64,000 nt of DNA from Haloarcula rubripromontorii. GTDB lineage: Archaea > Halobacteriota > Halobacteria > Halobacteriales > Haloarculaceae. Positions within the stretch are counted from its first letter, which is position 1, and each line of letters opens with the position of its first letter. A program made the position numbers and the translations under genes. This document shows positions 1-9,237 of the stretch, piece by piece. The stretch is taken from contig NZ_LIUF01000010.1 in NCBI RefSeq assembly GCF_001280425.1, forward strand, positions 1-64,000, in the 5' to 3' direction. Below the pieces are notes generated by a model. The model worked only from the letters and a program-made list of their open reading frames with translations, ran no database searches and was not told the origin of the DNA.

Positions 1-220
1 TGTCAAGGCCGATCTTCGCGTGCGCGAAGATCGTGCCGGTCTTGTCGTTGAACGTGCGGTCGCAATCCTTACAGAGATACCGTTGATACTCTCGATAGCT
101 GCCGTGTTTGATCACCGATTCAGACCGGCAGCGCGGGCAACAGAGGCCCTCGCGCCAGCGAACCTGCTCCAGCAGGTTCGCGGCGCTCTCCTCTGAACTC
201 AGCAATTCAAATGGGAACAT
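1..220 (-). CDS. IS1595-family transposase, N-terminal part (runs off left edge)
   Basis: Reading the minus strand from an ATG at 220 gives about 73 residues that continue past the window edge. They contain a zinc ribbon (CPRC near residue 26, then CKDC about 20 residues later) followed by RTFNDKTGTIFAHAKI, the N-terminal layout of IS1595-type transposases of haloarchaea. The DDE catalytic core would lie outside the window. The gene is oriented away from the ATPase remnant, so the end of this insertion sequence probably lies between 220 and about 300 and caused the ATPase truncation. The family is inferred from the zinc ribbon and the GTIFAHxKI motif only. Confidence 0.8.
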   Translation of the reverse strand, partial: MFPFELLSSEESAANLLEQVRWREGLCCPRCRSESVIKHGSYREYQRYLCKDCDRTFNDKTGTIFAHAKIGLD

Positions 221-1449
221 TGCGTCCGGGTGACGCGTTCGCGTCACCCTTGCCCGCTACGCTTTCACAGCGACAGCTCTACCCGACCAACAATCTGCTT
301 CGGAAGAGCGACCCAGAGAACATGGAGGACGACCTGGTGTTCGTCGGGCTGGTCGGGATGATCGACCCGCCACGAGAGGAGGTCGCCGACGCACTCGCGG
401 CAACCGAGCGGGCCGGAATTGATGTGAAGATGATAACCGGCGACAACGTCCGCACGGCTGCCGCGATTGCAGGGGAACTCGGGATGCACCAAGAGGTGAC
501 AGAGGGGCGTGAACTCGATGGGTTGGACGATGAAGAACTCGCAGAGCGGGTCGAGGAGGTCACCGTGTTCGCTCGGACGTCTCCCGAACACAAAGTGCGT
601 ATCTTGCGGGCACTCCAGGAGAACGGTCACATCGTCGCGATGACGGGTGACGGTGTCAACGACGCGCCAGCGCTGAAAAACGCTGACGTCGGCGTCGCAA
701 TGGGAATCCGGGGGACCGACGTGGCTAAACAGGCGAGCGACATGGTGTTGCTGGATGACAACTACGCGACCATCGAGCGGGCGGTCGAACGCGGTCGAGC
801 CATCTTCGATAACCTCTGGAAGTTCGTCGCCTTCCTGCTCAGTGCGAACGTAGCGGAGGTCGCACTCGTCTTTCTCGCGTCGCTGTGGGGCTACCTCGTG
901 CTCCCGGCAGTTCAACTGCTGTGGATCAATCTGCTCACTGACGGGTTACCTGCGCTGGCGCTGGGTGCGGACCCCCAAAGCGGGGACGTGATGGACCGAC
1001 CGCCGCGTGATCCCGACAAGGGCATTATCGAACGCCCAATGCTCGGGCTCATCGGGGGCGCCGGGACAGTCTCGACCGTACTCATGCTCGGGTTGATGTT
1101 CTACGTGATCGGTGGAGCGGCCGCAATTACCCCGTATGCGATGACGATGGTGTTCACGGGCTTCGTCTTCCTCGAGTTCGAGAAGCTCTACGTCATCCGC
1201 TGGCTCCGGGAGACGCCGACGTTCTCGAATCCGTGGCTCGCACTCGCGGTCGGGGGGTCGATGGTGTTGCAACTTGCTGTACTGTACACCCCTCTCAATC
1301 AGTACTTTGGAACAGTGCCCCTCGGGGTCGAAGACTGGGGTATCATTGGCGTTGTGCTCGCCATCGGCCTCCCCGCATACCTCGCTATCGTCCTTACAAT
1401 CAAACGATATCTACCACTCGATGAGAACTCCGGAGAAGGTCCTCACTGA
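211..1449 (+). pseudogene. P-type cation-transporting ATPase, 5'-truncated
   Basis: The recognisable homology starts near residue 35 (ENMEDDLVFVGLVGMIDPPR) and runs to the C-terminus. Present are TGD (residues 76-78), the hinge motif MTGDGVNDAPALK (144-156) and the C-terminal membrane bundle with LLWINLLTDGLPALALGADP, all typical of P2-type Ca2+ or cation ATPases (normally about 900 residues). The actuator domain, transmembrane helices 1-4 and the phosphorylation motif DKTGT are missing. The first about 34 residues read from the ATG at 211 are unrelated and overlap the transposase start region on the other strand. I infer that insertion of the IS1595-type element removed the front half, so the product cannot catalyse ATP-driven transport. 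Confidence 0.85.
228..249. repeat. Perfect 10-bp inverted repeat, 2-nt loop
   Basis: GGGTGACGCG and CGCGTCACCC are separated by TT. It lies directly upstream of the IS1595-type transposase start and at the junction with the ATPase remnant. It could be part of the insertion sequence end or an operator for the transposase. It is a structure without an assigned role. Confidence 0.6.
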
Positions 1450-1494
1450 GGTTTCACTGATCAGTCCTCTAGGCCGAAACCCCTCACTGAGCCG

Positions 1495-2364
1495 CTACTC
1501 CTGGTTTCCAACTGTGATGACTGGAACAGGCGCGGTTCGGACGGTCTTTTCAGCGACGCTCCCGAGCAAGATTCGATCAGTCCCGCGCTTTCCCGTCGTC
1601 CCCATCACGACGGCGTCGATATCGTTCGAGTCGATAGTGTCGAGTATTTCCTCGATAGGTGCGCCGTGTTCGATGTGACGAACGGTGTTCGTGATCCCGC
1701 AGGTTTCTGCCTCGGATACCACATCCTCGACGGCATCGGTCGCAGCCTGTTCAGTTTCCCGCCCAGACACGGTCGAGCGAACGTCCACACCGAGGGAGGG
1801 TTCCTCCACGACAGACAGCACGTGAACGGTCGTATCGAGAGCCGATGCAAGGGCAAGGCCATGCTCGGCAGCATGAGCTGCACCGTCGCTCCCATCTGTC
1901 GGTAAGAGGATATTCTCGTAGGGGAACGCCAGTTGCTCGTCTGGCTGCATCCGCACCGTCAGGACGGGAACGGAACACAGACGCACGACCTTCTCAGTGA
2001 CACTTCCAAGAAGGTATCGAGAAATCCCTTCACGGCCGTGCGTCGGCATCACGACGAGGTCGTGGTCGTATCGCTCCGCGTACTCGGCGATGGTCGGCGC
2101 TGGATTCCCCTGGACGACATCAGACTCGTAGTCCGCTCCGAGGGTCTGTAGTGTCTTTTCTGCTTCCTTGACGATGTCCTCACCCTCTTGGACGAGTGCG
2201 TCAACGACCTGGGATTCAACGACAGTAACGCTATCACGTGCCGTATCAGCTACAAAGAGGACGTGGATGGTAGCGTCGGCCCAGTGGGCGATCTCGGCAG
2301 CATGATATAGTGCCTCCGCAGCCCCATCACTACCATCGAACGGGAGCAAAATGTCCTCATACAT
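1495..2364 (-). CDS. Universal stress protein, tandem UspA domains
   Basis: 289 residues form two UspA-type alpha/beta domains (about 1-145 and 150-289), each starting with a beta strand and DGSDGAA. The nucleotide-binding signature G-2x-G-9x-G(S/T) is complete in the second domain (MGTTGKRGTDRILLGS). The first domain has Pro at the first Gly position (MPTHGREGISRYLLGS). Tandem Usp proteins are soluble cytosolic proteins that often bind ATP; the specific stress is unknown. It lies back-to-front after the ATPase remnant and is followed upstream by a second tandem Usp (2407-3285) on the same strand with a 42-bp gap, so the two may share regulation. Confidence 0.93.
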   Translation of the reverse strand: MYEDILLPFDGSDGAAEALYHAAEIAHWADATIHVLFVADTARDSVTVVESQVVDALVQEGEDIVKEAEKTLQTLGADYESDVVQGNPAPTIAEYAERYDHDLVVMPTHGREGISRYLLGSVTEKVVRLCSVPVLTVRMQPDEQLAFPYENILLPTDGSDGAAHAAEHGLALASALDTTVHVLSVVEEPSLGVDVRSTVSGRETEQAATDAVEDVVSEAETCGITNTVRHIEHGAPIEEILDTIDSNDIDAVVMGTTGKRGTDRILLGSVAEKTVRTAPVPVITVGNQE

Positions 2365-2406
2365 GTGTCTCGGTAGTAGCTACGGGAATCACCCACAAGT
2401 GGTTTG

Positions 2407-3285
2407 TCACCCACCAGATTCCGACTCACGAACCCACATCACCGGAACTGGTGACGTTCGAACGATTTTCGCGCTCACGCCACCCATCATGTACCGACTG
2501 AAATCGGTCTCGCCGTGCGTGCCCAGAATAGCGAGATCGATTTCGTTTGCTTCCATGTAGTTCCGGATTTCCTTCGACGGAACCCCGACTTCGATCTCGC
2601 TCTTGATGGTTTCGAGTGACGCCGCCTCTGCGGTCTCAGTGGCTGTTGTCATGATTTCGTTCGCCCGTTCCGTCAACTCTCCCTCTTTCAGGATAGATCG
2701 AGCATCAGGGCCCAAGCTCCCCGTCTCGACGACGTGAAACAGGTGTAGCGCTGCACCGGTCGCTTTCGCCACGGCGATTCCCTCGCTCAATGCGAGTTCG
2801 GCACCGCGGCTTCCGTCCGTTGGAACGAGGACGTTCTGGCATGGATAGGTGAGTGGACGTTCTCTGTCGGGGTTGACCGCAACCACGGGCAGTTCAGCTG
2901 TGTTGATGACCCGTTCTGTAACGCTTCCAAGGAGGAATCGCTCGAGTCCACGACGCCCGTGTGTGGGCATGACGATCAGGTCGATATCTGATTGGTCGCC
3001 ATACTCGACGATCGACGTAGAGGGATCGCCTTGGCGTACCTCCGAGACGACGGAGACACCCTGTTCGGTCGCGCGCTTTGCTGCGTCCGCAACGATCTGT
3101 TCTCCTTCTTGCTCCAGCACGTCGATGACCTCCTCTCGTATCCGGGTGAGGCTGCCCTGACTCGTGTCTGCAACGTTGAGGATGTGGATCGTCGCCTCGT
3201 GTTCGTATGCAATCTGGAGTGCATAGTCGAGGACAGACTCTGCCGGCTCGCTTCCGTCCGTTGGAAACAGGATTTGATCGTACAT
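2407..3285 (-). CDS. Universal stress protein, tandem UspA domains
   Basis: 292 residues, two UspA domains starting MYDQILFPTDGSEPAES and, after about residue 148, NVLVPTDGSRGAEL. Domain one carries PTHGRRGLERFLLGS and domain two GTHGETDFSRYMMGG. The second ends in GG rather than GS/T, so nucleotide binding may differ between the halves. It lies upstream of, and in the same direction as, the tandem Usp at 1495-2364. The start codon at 3285 gives the canonical N-terminal strand directly. Confidence 0.93.
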   Translation of the reverse strand: MYDQILFPTDGSEPAESVLDYALQIAYEHEATIHILNVADTSQGSLTRIREEVIDVLEQEGEQIVADAAKRATEQGVSVVSEVRQGDPSTSIVEYGDQSDIDLIVMPTHGRRGLERFLLGSVTERVINTAELPVVAVNPDRERPLTYPCQNVLVPTDGSRGAELALSEGIAVAKATGAALHLFHVVETGSLGPDARSILKEGELTERANEIMTTATETAEAASLETIKSEIEVGVPSKEIRNYMEANEIDLAILGTHGETDFSRYMMGGVSAKIVRTSPVPVMWVRESESGG

Positions 3286-3314
3286 GGTGGTGTATCGGAA
3301 TGAACGAGCGGGCG

Positions 3315-3602
3315 CTACGTCCCCTCGGTGCTGATGTCTAACGTTCCCTCTTCCGGTGTCTGAGCTTCACGCCACCAGACCAACTCGAACTCGATACTCT
3401 GTTTTGCCTCGGTGTCGCCCTCAGACCAGTCCGACTCGCCTTCCAGTTTGAACGTCACTGGATTCGTGGGATTCAACCGTACCTGTTGACCCCCGAGCTC
3501 GAGTGTCACATCTCCGCCGGCGTCGAGTTGATCAGCTAATTCACGGAGGTGCGATGCGATTTCTGACCGCGTTTTCTCGGCTTCGGTTTCGAGCTCTCCC
3601 AT
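3315..3602 (-). CDS. Amphi-Trp domain-containing protein
   Basis: I start this gene at the ATG at 3602, giving 95 residues (MGELETEAEKTRSEIASHLR...). The open frame extends further upstream but the extension is low-complexity and not family-like. The helical N-terminus is followed by DVTLELGGQQVRLNPTNPVTFKLEGESDW and a strand with SIEFELVWW, the alternating amphipathic, Trp-containing pattern of the small amphi-Trp family found in haloarchaea and bacteria. The function of the family is not established. It sits between Usp genes and beside a DUF2267 protein, a combination consistent with a general stress block. Confidence 0.75.
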   Translation of the reverse strand: MGELETEAEKTRSEIASHLRELADQLDAGGDVTLELGGQQVRLNPTNPVTFKLEGESDWSEGDTEAKQSIEFELVWWREAQTPEEGTLDISTEGT

Positions 3603-3799
3603 ACCGATGGATACGCGAGACGTCCCGATAAGCGACGGGGCGCATTCTCGACCCGGGGAAACCACGTACCCATCATAAACTGTGGATGACGACGAGTCTC
3701 GGTCACTTAGTTGAGGTGTGATTCGACAGCGACCCGAAGGCACAGGTACACGAAGCGATGTCACGACCGTAGGTACGAGGGAGGGAGAACGCTTCGTTG

Positions 3800-4285
3800 C
3801 TACTCACTCGACGGCTCAGTATCGGTTTCATCGACGGGTTGTGGACCCCCACCAGTTTGTGCCTCTTGTGCGTCCCCCCACCCGCCCGCATCGATTACTG
3901 CGAAGAGTTTGCGCCAGTTCTCGTCGTCTTCGCTCTCCGGGAGCTGGTCACGGAGTTGTTGTAGGTCGGACGGCGGAACGAGCGTACTCACGAGGTCCAC
4001 GATGACTTGCGCGTGGTAAGCTGCCTCCGGTCGATCCGCCCCCTCAATCTCGCTGACGCGCGTGACGAACTCTTTCCAGTCGAATCGCTGGCCGTGCTCG
4101 TGGACCGCCCCGGTCAGGTACCACTTGATCTCCATCGGGAGCGAAGCGGCCAAATCCTCGGCGTTTCCCTCGGGGATCCGTTGACCCAGCGTCATCAGCG
4201 TCGCTCGGATCGCTCGCACAGCCTCACCGGTACCCGGAAGTTCGAGACGGTGTTGAACCTCTCCCGTGAATTCGTCGAAGTTCAT
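3800..4285 (-). CDS. DUF2267 family protein
   Basis: Starting at the ATG at 4285 the product is 161 residues, MNFDEFTGEVQHRLELPGTG..., matching the usual N-terminus of DUF2267 proteins (F-V...RLPPE/RAxxAxxATLxxLGxRIxxGEAxxLAAxLP). Here AIRATLMTLGQRIPEG and AASLPMEIKWYL are clear. The C-terminal about 35 residues are Gly/Pro/acid-rich and probably disordered. The function is unknown; such proteins often co-occur with Usp and other stress genes. The gene is divergent from the Usp at 4389, with about 100 bp between them that must hold both promoters. Confidence 0.8.
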   Translation of the reverse strand: MNFDEFTGEVQHRLELPGTGEAVRAIRATLMTLGQRIPEGNAEDLAASLPMEIKWYLTGAVHEHGQRFDWKEFVTRVSEIEGADRPEAAYHAQVIVDLVSTLVPPSDLQQLRDQLPESEDDENWRKLFAVIDAGGWGDAQEAQTGGGPQPVDETDTEPSSE

Positions 4286-4388
4286 GGATCTTCCAATGAA
4301 ACTACGGGACAAGGTCTGATAATGTCTGCCCCGTTGAGGTCACTCTGCCAAACGATGAAGGAAGTAGCCCTCAAAATCTCACCCCAAG

Positions 4389-5285
4389 ATGTATGACCGT
4401 ATTGTAATCGCTGTGGATGGGAGTGACGAAGCGAGACAAGCAGCACGACGTGGAATTCGACTCGCTCAGGGCTTCGGCGCGACTGTCGATGTTCTCTCCG
4501 TCGTTGAGCAGAAAGCACTCCAGCTCACAGAAACGTCTGCTGAGAAAGCACAGTTGCGGGAACGTGGGGAGGCAGCCCTCACGGAAATCGAGGAACTTGC
4601 GTCAGAGTTCAGCCACCCTGTTACCACGAACCTGCTAGAAGGAAAGCCCGCTGTCCGAATCAGCGAGTACGCTGACGAGCAGGACGCAGACCTGATCGTC
4701 GTCGGGCGACAGGGTCTGACCGGGCTCGGCCGGCGTCTCTTGGGTGGTGTTACTGAACGGGTCCTCCATCGAAGTGACGTCCCGGTGCTCGTCATCTCGG
4801 GCGAGGACAACGAAGGTGATGTGGAGGACGATTATTCAAGAGTCCTCATCACGACAGATGGCAGTGAAAACGCCGAAGTGGCGATTCCCCATGGAACAGC
4901 CATCGCGCAGCGCTACGGTTCAGAGGTTCACGTGTTGAATGTCGTGGATATTCAAGCTGCAGGCGGTGCGTTCAACGCGGGGGGTCTCGAAAAGGAGTTC
5001 CTTGAACGACTCGACGCCAGAGGACAAGAGGCCGTTGACAGCGTTGCGGATGAAATCAAGGAATCCGCTCCCGATCTGACTGTGGAGACTGCTGTCGAAC
5101 GGACGACGTCATTCGATGGGGCGGCTGCTGGTGTTCGTGAATACGTCGAGGAAAACGAGGTCGATCTCGTTGTAATGGGTTCGCACGGTCGGTCGAATTT
5201 CAAGCGTCAAATTCTCGGCAGTGTCGCGTCCACCGTGCTTCGGACTGTTGATGTCCCAGTTCTCGTGGTAAAGCGAGCTGAGTGA
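4389..5285 (+). CDS. Universal stress protein, tandem UspA domains
   Basis: 298 residues with two UspA domains (MYDRIVIAVDGSDEARQA at 1 and SRVLITTDGSENAEV near 153). The signature is GRQGLTGLGRRLLGG in domain one and GSHGRSNFKRQILGS in domain two. This is the first gene of a plus-strand run Usp-Usp-SNF symporter; the next Usp starts 49 bp downstream, so co-transcription is likely. Confidence 0.93.
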   Translation: MYDRIVIAVDGSDEARQAARRGIRLAQGFGATVDVLSVVEQKALQLTETSAEKAQLRERGEAALTEIEELASEFSHPVTTNLLEGKPAVRISEYADEQDADLIVVGRQGLTGLGRRLLGGVTERVLHRSDVPVLVISGEDNEGDVEDDYSRVLITTDGSENAEVAIPHGTAIAQRYGSEVHVLNVVDIQAAGGAFNAGGLEKEFLERLDARGQEAVDSVADEIKESAPDLTVETAVERTTSFDGAAAGVREYVEENEVDLVVMGSHGRSNFKRQILGSVASTVLRTVDVPVLVVKRAE

Positions 5286-5334
5286 CTCAATCTCCGGCAG
5301 AGCTATTTTGGGTAATCGCAACAAATCATAGGGT

Positions 5335-6216
5335 ATGTCCTCCCGTATTTTGGTGCCAGTCGATGGCTCGGGGGAATCACGTCTTGCGCTCACCCACGCT
5401 ACCGCGCAGTTCCCCGAGGCGCACATCGTCCTTCTCCATGTAATCGAACCATTTGCCGACCACTCGAAAGCGGCGGGATACCAAGGACAGCGAACAAAAC
5501 AGGTCTTCGAAGAAAGACAGCAGCTGTTAGACGAGATGATGGAACGAGGAGACGAGTACGCAGGGACGTTCTCGACGGAACTCGTCTACGGTCGGCCGGT
5601 TCACGTAATTCCGCGATACGTCGAGACACACGGGATCGATGAGATCGTCATCGGCTCACGTGGGCGCGACGGGACTGCCAGGCTCTTGTTAGGGAGCGTC
5701 GCAGAGACGGTTGTACGTCGTGTCCCGGTTCCGGTGACGGTCGTCCGGTCGAAGAACGGAGACGACGAAGAGGATGACCAGTCTCCCGAGCACGTGCTCG
5801 TTCCATTTGATCGATCCTTCTGTTCGCGCAATGCACTCGAATACGCCTTCGAGCAGTTCCCGGACGCAACGGTGACCGCGCTCTTCGTGAAGTCTCCGTT
5901 ATTCGAAGCGTACGAGACCATCGAATCAGAAGACGACCTCGACGACATAATCGCTGAAGACGAAGAGGTCGAGGACGAGACTCACAACGTCTTTGAGATG
6001 GCACGGCGAATTGCTGGCCGGAATAGACGAACTGTTGAAACCGTAACTGCGGAGGGGGACCCGTCGCGGGGGATTCTCGGGTGGCTCGACGAGAACGACG
6101 TCGATCACGTAGTGATCGGGTGTCACGGACGAGACGGAGTCGCCAGATGGGTACTCGGAAGCGTCGCAGAGACCGTCGTTCGCCGTGCAGCCGTTCCCGT
6201 TACTGCGATAAAATAA
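5335..6216 (+). CDS. Universal stress protein, tandem UspA domains
   Basis: 293 residues, more acidic than its neighbours, with an acidic linker (GDDEEDDQS, around residue 140) between two UspA domains. Both signatures are complete (GSRGRDGTARLLLGS and GCHGRDGVARWVLGS), so both halves are likely to bind nucleotide. In the plus-strand run it lies between the Usp at 4389 and the SNF symporter at 6286, 69 bp away. Confidence 0.93.
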   Translation: MSSRILVPVDGSGESRLALTHATAQFPEAHIVLLHVIEPFADHSKAAGYQGQRTKQVFEERQQLLDEMMERGDEYAGTFSTELVYGRPVHVIPRYVETHGIDEIVIGSRGRDGTARLLLGSVAETVVRRVPVPVTVVRSKNGDDEEDDQSPEHVLVPFDRSFCSRNALEYAFEQFPDATVTALFVKSPLFEAYETIESEDDLDDIIAEDEEVEDETHNVFEMARRIAGRNRRTVETVTAEGDPSRGILGWLDENDVDHVVIGCHGRDGVARWVLGSVAETVVRRAAVPVTAIK

Positions 6217-6285
6217 CCAATTGAGCTTCCAATATCGGTTGGCATACCGAGCTATAACCAACCGGAATCTGAAGAGAACTGTATA

Positions 6286-7686
6286 ATGGATCTGTGGTCG
6301 TCGCGCACCGGCTTTATTCTCGCTGCGACCGGTGCAGCTGTCGGTATCGGGAATATCTGGCGCTTCCCGTCGGTCGTCGGTCGAAACGGCGGGGGTGCGT
6401 ATCTGATTCCGTTCCTCATCGCCGTGTTCGTCTTCGCAGTGCCGCTCATTATTCTCGAAATCAACAGCGGCCGTCGCACACGCGCCGACATCGTCGCCAC
6501 GTTCCGTGACGTTCGGCCAGGATTCAGGATCTTTGGGTGGTTCATCGTCGCTATCGTCATTCTGATTCTCAGCTACTATCTCGTCATCACGGGCTGGATT
6601 CTCGCGTTCCTGGTATCCGCGATAACCGGAGGAGACATTTCGTTGGGTAGCTTCACCGCGACGTACGCACCGGTACTTTCCTTTACTGTCTCGCTCGGTA
6701 TCGTTGCAGCCGTACTTTCCCTCGGGGTGCGAGAGGGAATCGAACGATTGACGACTGTTCTCATGCCGCTCGTGTTCGTGATTCTCCTCGGTATGGCGGT
6801 CTTCTCGGTGACGCTATCGGGGTTTTCAGAGGGAGTGGCGTTCTTTTTGACACCCGATCTATCTGTGCTCACTGATCCACTCATCTGGAGCGCTGCATTC
6901 GGACAGGCCTTCTTCTCGCTATCCGCAGGAATGGGGATTCTCATCACGTATGGAAGTTACGTGGGCGAAGAGATGGACGTTCCCGAGGCCGCGGCTATCA
7001 TTGCGGTGGCGGACGTGATTGTCGCCGTCTTGGCCGGCATCGTCATCTTCCCTATCGTCTTTACATTTGATCTCGAACCATCGCTCGGCACTGAACTCGC
7101 GTTCTCCACGCTTCCTGCAGCGTTCTCGCTTCTTCCCGGTGGCCGAATCGTTGCGGGAGCGTTCTTCGGTCTCCTCTTTGCGGCCGCGATCACGTCAGCT
7201 GTCTCAATGATGGAAGTCGGTGTCTCGACCGTTCGGGGTGAAACGCAATTCTCACGGCGACAAGCGACTATCCTTGTCTCCGTCCTCGTTTTCTTCCTCG
7301 GGATGCCCTCACTCCTGAGTTACACGCCGTTCCAACTCCAAGTATGGGGGACGCCCTTCCTCGACCTCCTGGACAACTCTGTTGGGACGCTCGGACTGCC
7401 AGTCACGGCGCTCGTCATTTCGATCACGTTCGGCTATTTTGCGAGACACGAGGAGGTCCGGGTACCGCGCATCGAGCGATTGACTACCACGTCTACGAAA
7501 TACCTTCTTCCCCCGGTTCTCGTCGCAATTATCGCCTCACAGCTGTTCCTCGGGTTCGATTTCCCCGGCTGGCATACACTTCCTGGTAGTACGCTGGACC
7601 GAGCGCTCGTCTCCGCCGCTATCCTCGTCTGTATCGGTGTTCTGGCCTATCTCCTGCTTCGACTCCAGCGAGCGGCGGCAAAGTGA
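6286..7686 (+). CDS. Sodium-dependent symporter, NSS/SNF family
   Basis: 466 residues, hydrophobic throughout, with about 11 membrane helices. The N-terminal signature of the neurotransmitter:sodium symporter family is clear: WSSRTGFILAATGAAVGIGN followed by IWRFP, and GGGAYLIPFLI. Family members couple Na+ to uptake of amino acids or related solutes; the substrate cannot be read from sequence. It is likely co-transcribed with the two Usp genes in front and followed at 7754 by another Usp. This pairing of a transporter with Usp partners is common in haloarchaea and suggests Usp-linked control of transport. Confidence 0.93.
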   Translation: MDLWSSRTGFILAATGAAVGIGNIWRFPSVVGRNGGGAYLIPFLIAVFVFAVPLIILEINSGRRTRADIVATFRDVRPGFRIFGWFIVAIVILILSYYLVITGWILAFLVSAITGGDISLGSFTATYAPVLSFTVSLGIVAAVLSLGVREGIERLTTVLMPLVFVILLGMAVFSVTLSGFSEGVAFFLTPDLSVLTDPLIWSAAFGQAFFSLSAGMGILITYGSYVGEEMDVPEAAAIIAVADVIVAVLAGIVIFPIVFTFDLEPSLGTELAFSTLPAAFSLLPGGRIVAGAFFGLLFAAAITSAVSMMEVGVSTVRGETQFSRRQATILVSVLVFFLGMPSLLSYTPFQLQVWGTPFLDLLDNSVGTLGLPVTALVISITFGYFARHEEVRVPRIERLTTTSTKYLLPPVLVAIIASQLFLGFDFPGWHTLPGSTLDRALVSAAILVCIGVLAYLLLRLQRAAAK

Positions 7687-7753
7687 CTACGACGCCTGTT
7701 CCAGAGATGGGGTGGTGAGAGTGTTAATGGATCGTCCACACTAAGTAGTCGCC

Positions 7754-8608
7754 ATGGTCACAGAAACTCCGAGCGGGACGCTCCTGGTGCCTGTAGCGAA
7801 TCCAGAAACAGTCGAGCGATTACTGGACACAGCTATCGATATCGCCTACGGCCAGTCGATGCGAATCGTCCTAGTACATGTTGTCGAGGTCCCGCCGCAG
7901 ATTCCACTCTCCGCGGGTGACAGTCTTATCGACGACGATGGTGAAGAGGTACGACTCCTCAATGAGGCAGTCGAACAAGCAGCAGACGCTGACGTCGCAG
8001 TCGAATCACGGATGCGGTATGCGCGGGACATTGCAACCGGAATCGTAGGTGCAGTCGATGTGCACGACGCTGACGCTCTGCTCGTCGGATGGCGGGGACG
8101 ACCTCGACGACGCGACATCATATTGGGGAGTTTCCTCGACCGAATTCTCGGTGAAGCACCATGTGACGCCTTCGTCAAACGCATACGCACACCATCGAGA
8201 GACATCAGCTCCATCTTAGTTCCAGTCGCAGGTGGCCCACACTGTAAGCTGGCCGTAGAACTCGCCGGTACAATTGCAGCACAGCACGACGCGCCCGTTC
8301 ATCTTCTTCACGTTACTCACCCCGATGCAGATGACTTGACGCAGGAGGATACCTCAGCACTTCTCCAGAACTACAGTTCTTTACTCAGCGACATGGATGT
8401 CAAAGCCGAGTCAACAACACTCCGGAGTGACCACGTTGCGGGTACGATCACAGACGAAACTGCAGACCATGATCTCACTATCCTCGGCGCGACACGCGAC
8501 CCATTTCTCAAGCGAAAGCTCGTGGGGTCGGTCGCCGAAGGCGTTGGGCGGGCAGCTGCCAGTTCGGTCATTTTGACGCGTAAAGCCCCGAAAGACGAAG
8601 ACGCCTGA
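7754..8608 (+). CDS. Universal stress protein, two UspA domains, second degenerate
   Basis: 284 residues. The first domain has GWRGRPRRRDIILGS, an intact G-2x-G-9x-GS signature. The second has GATRDPFLKRKLVGS, in which the middle Gly is replaced, so nucleotide binding there is doubtful. The gene follows the SNF symporter by 67 bp on the same strand and is probably its accessory partner. Its 3' end faces the single-domain Usp at 8650 on the other strand. Confidence 0.88.
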   Translation: MVTETPSGTLLVPVANPETVERLLDTAIDIAYGQSMRIVLVHVVEVPPQIPLSAGDSLIDDDGEEVRLLNEAVEQAADADVAVESRMRYARDIATGIVGAVDVHDADALLVGWRGRPRRRDIILGSFLDRILGEAPCDAFVKRIRTPSRDISSILVPVAGGPHCKLAVELAGTIAAQHDAPVHLLHVTHPDADDLTQEDTSALLQNYSSLLSDMDVKAESTTLRSDHVAGTITDETADHDLTILGATRDPFLKRKLVGSVAEGVGRAAASSVILTRKAPKDEDA

Positions 8609-8649
8609 TGATACACGGGGACGCTTAGAGCGATGCAACATCAAGCGAC

Positions 8650-9084
8650 TCACTCGCCAGTACTATTGACCACCAAAACGGGAACTTGATCTGCCCGTAG
8701 AAGCGCCTCCGTTGTGCTTCCAAGCAGAATGGTCTTGAAGGCGGATCGACCTTTGGCACCCATAACTACGAGATCGATTTCTTGTTCCTCAATGTACCAG
8801 AGAAGTTCTTCGTGCGGAATCCCTTCTCGGACTGATGTGACAACGGAGACATCGGGCTCACCTTCTGCTTCGATTGTATCTAGTGCTTCTTCTCCATCTT
8901 CTCGAAGGTTTTGCCGGACGGTGTCGGGATCGACAATTGCGTTATCATACCCTGTTCTGGTTTCGATAACGTAGACTGCGTGTAGTTCGGCTCCGTACTG
9001 CCGAGCCAGGTCGAGAGCTTGGCGTGTCGCGCGCTGGGCATTATCACTACCATCTGTGGCGACGAGAATCCGATTGTACATCAC
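8650..9084 (-). CDS. Universal stress protein, single UspA domain
   Basis: 144 residues, a single UspA domain (MYNRILVATDGSDNAQRAT) with the complete signature GAKGRSAFKTILLGS. The start may be either of the two adjacent Met codons. It is divergent from the DASS transporter at 9238, with about 150 bp of shared upstream DNA. It is the only single-domain Usp in the block. Confidence 0.93.
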   Translation of the reverse strand: MMYNRILVATDGSDNAQRATRQALDLARQYGAELHAVYVIETRTGYDNAIVDPDTVRQNLREDGEEALDTIEAEGEPDVSVVTSVREGIPHEELLWYIEEQEIDLVVMGAKGRSAFKTILLGSTTEALLRADQVPVLVVNSTGE

Positions 9085-9237
9085 ATCCAGCTACGTGTCC
9101 AGGAGCAAAGAAACGGGGGCTAAAACAGGATGCTCAGGAGTGCTCCACCAGTCACAACCGTTCTCCCACCAGAACCTTCACTGATACGTACATTGTAGCC
9201 GTTCGCACTCTCTCGAACACTGGCTCAGCATACACAT

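Noticed and set aside
265-915. Long antisense frame opposite the ATPase
   Set aside because: It is the complementary shadow of a clear ATPase coding frame, common in GC-rich DNA, with no family features.
3603-3764. N-terminal extension of the amphi-Trp gene
   Set aside because: The sequence is Ser/Arg-rich, overlaps probable promoter DNA and lies before the start typical of the family.
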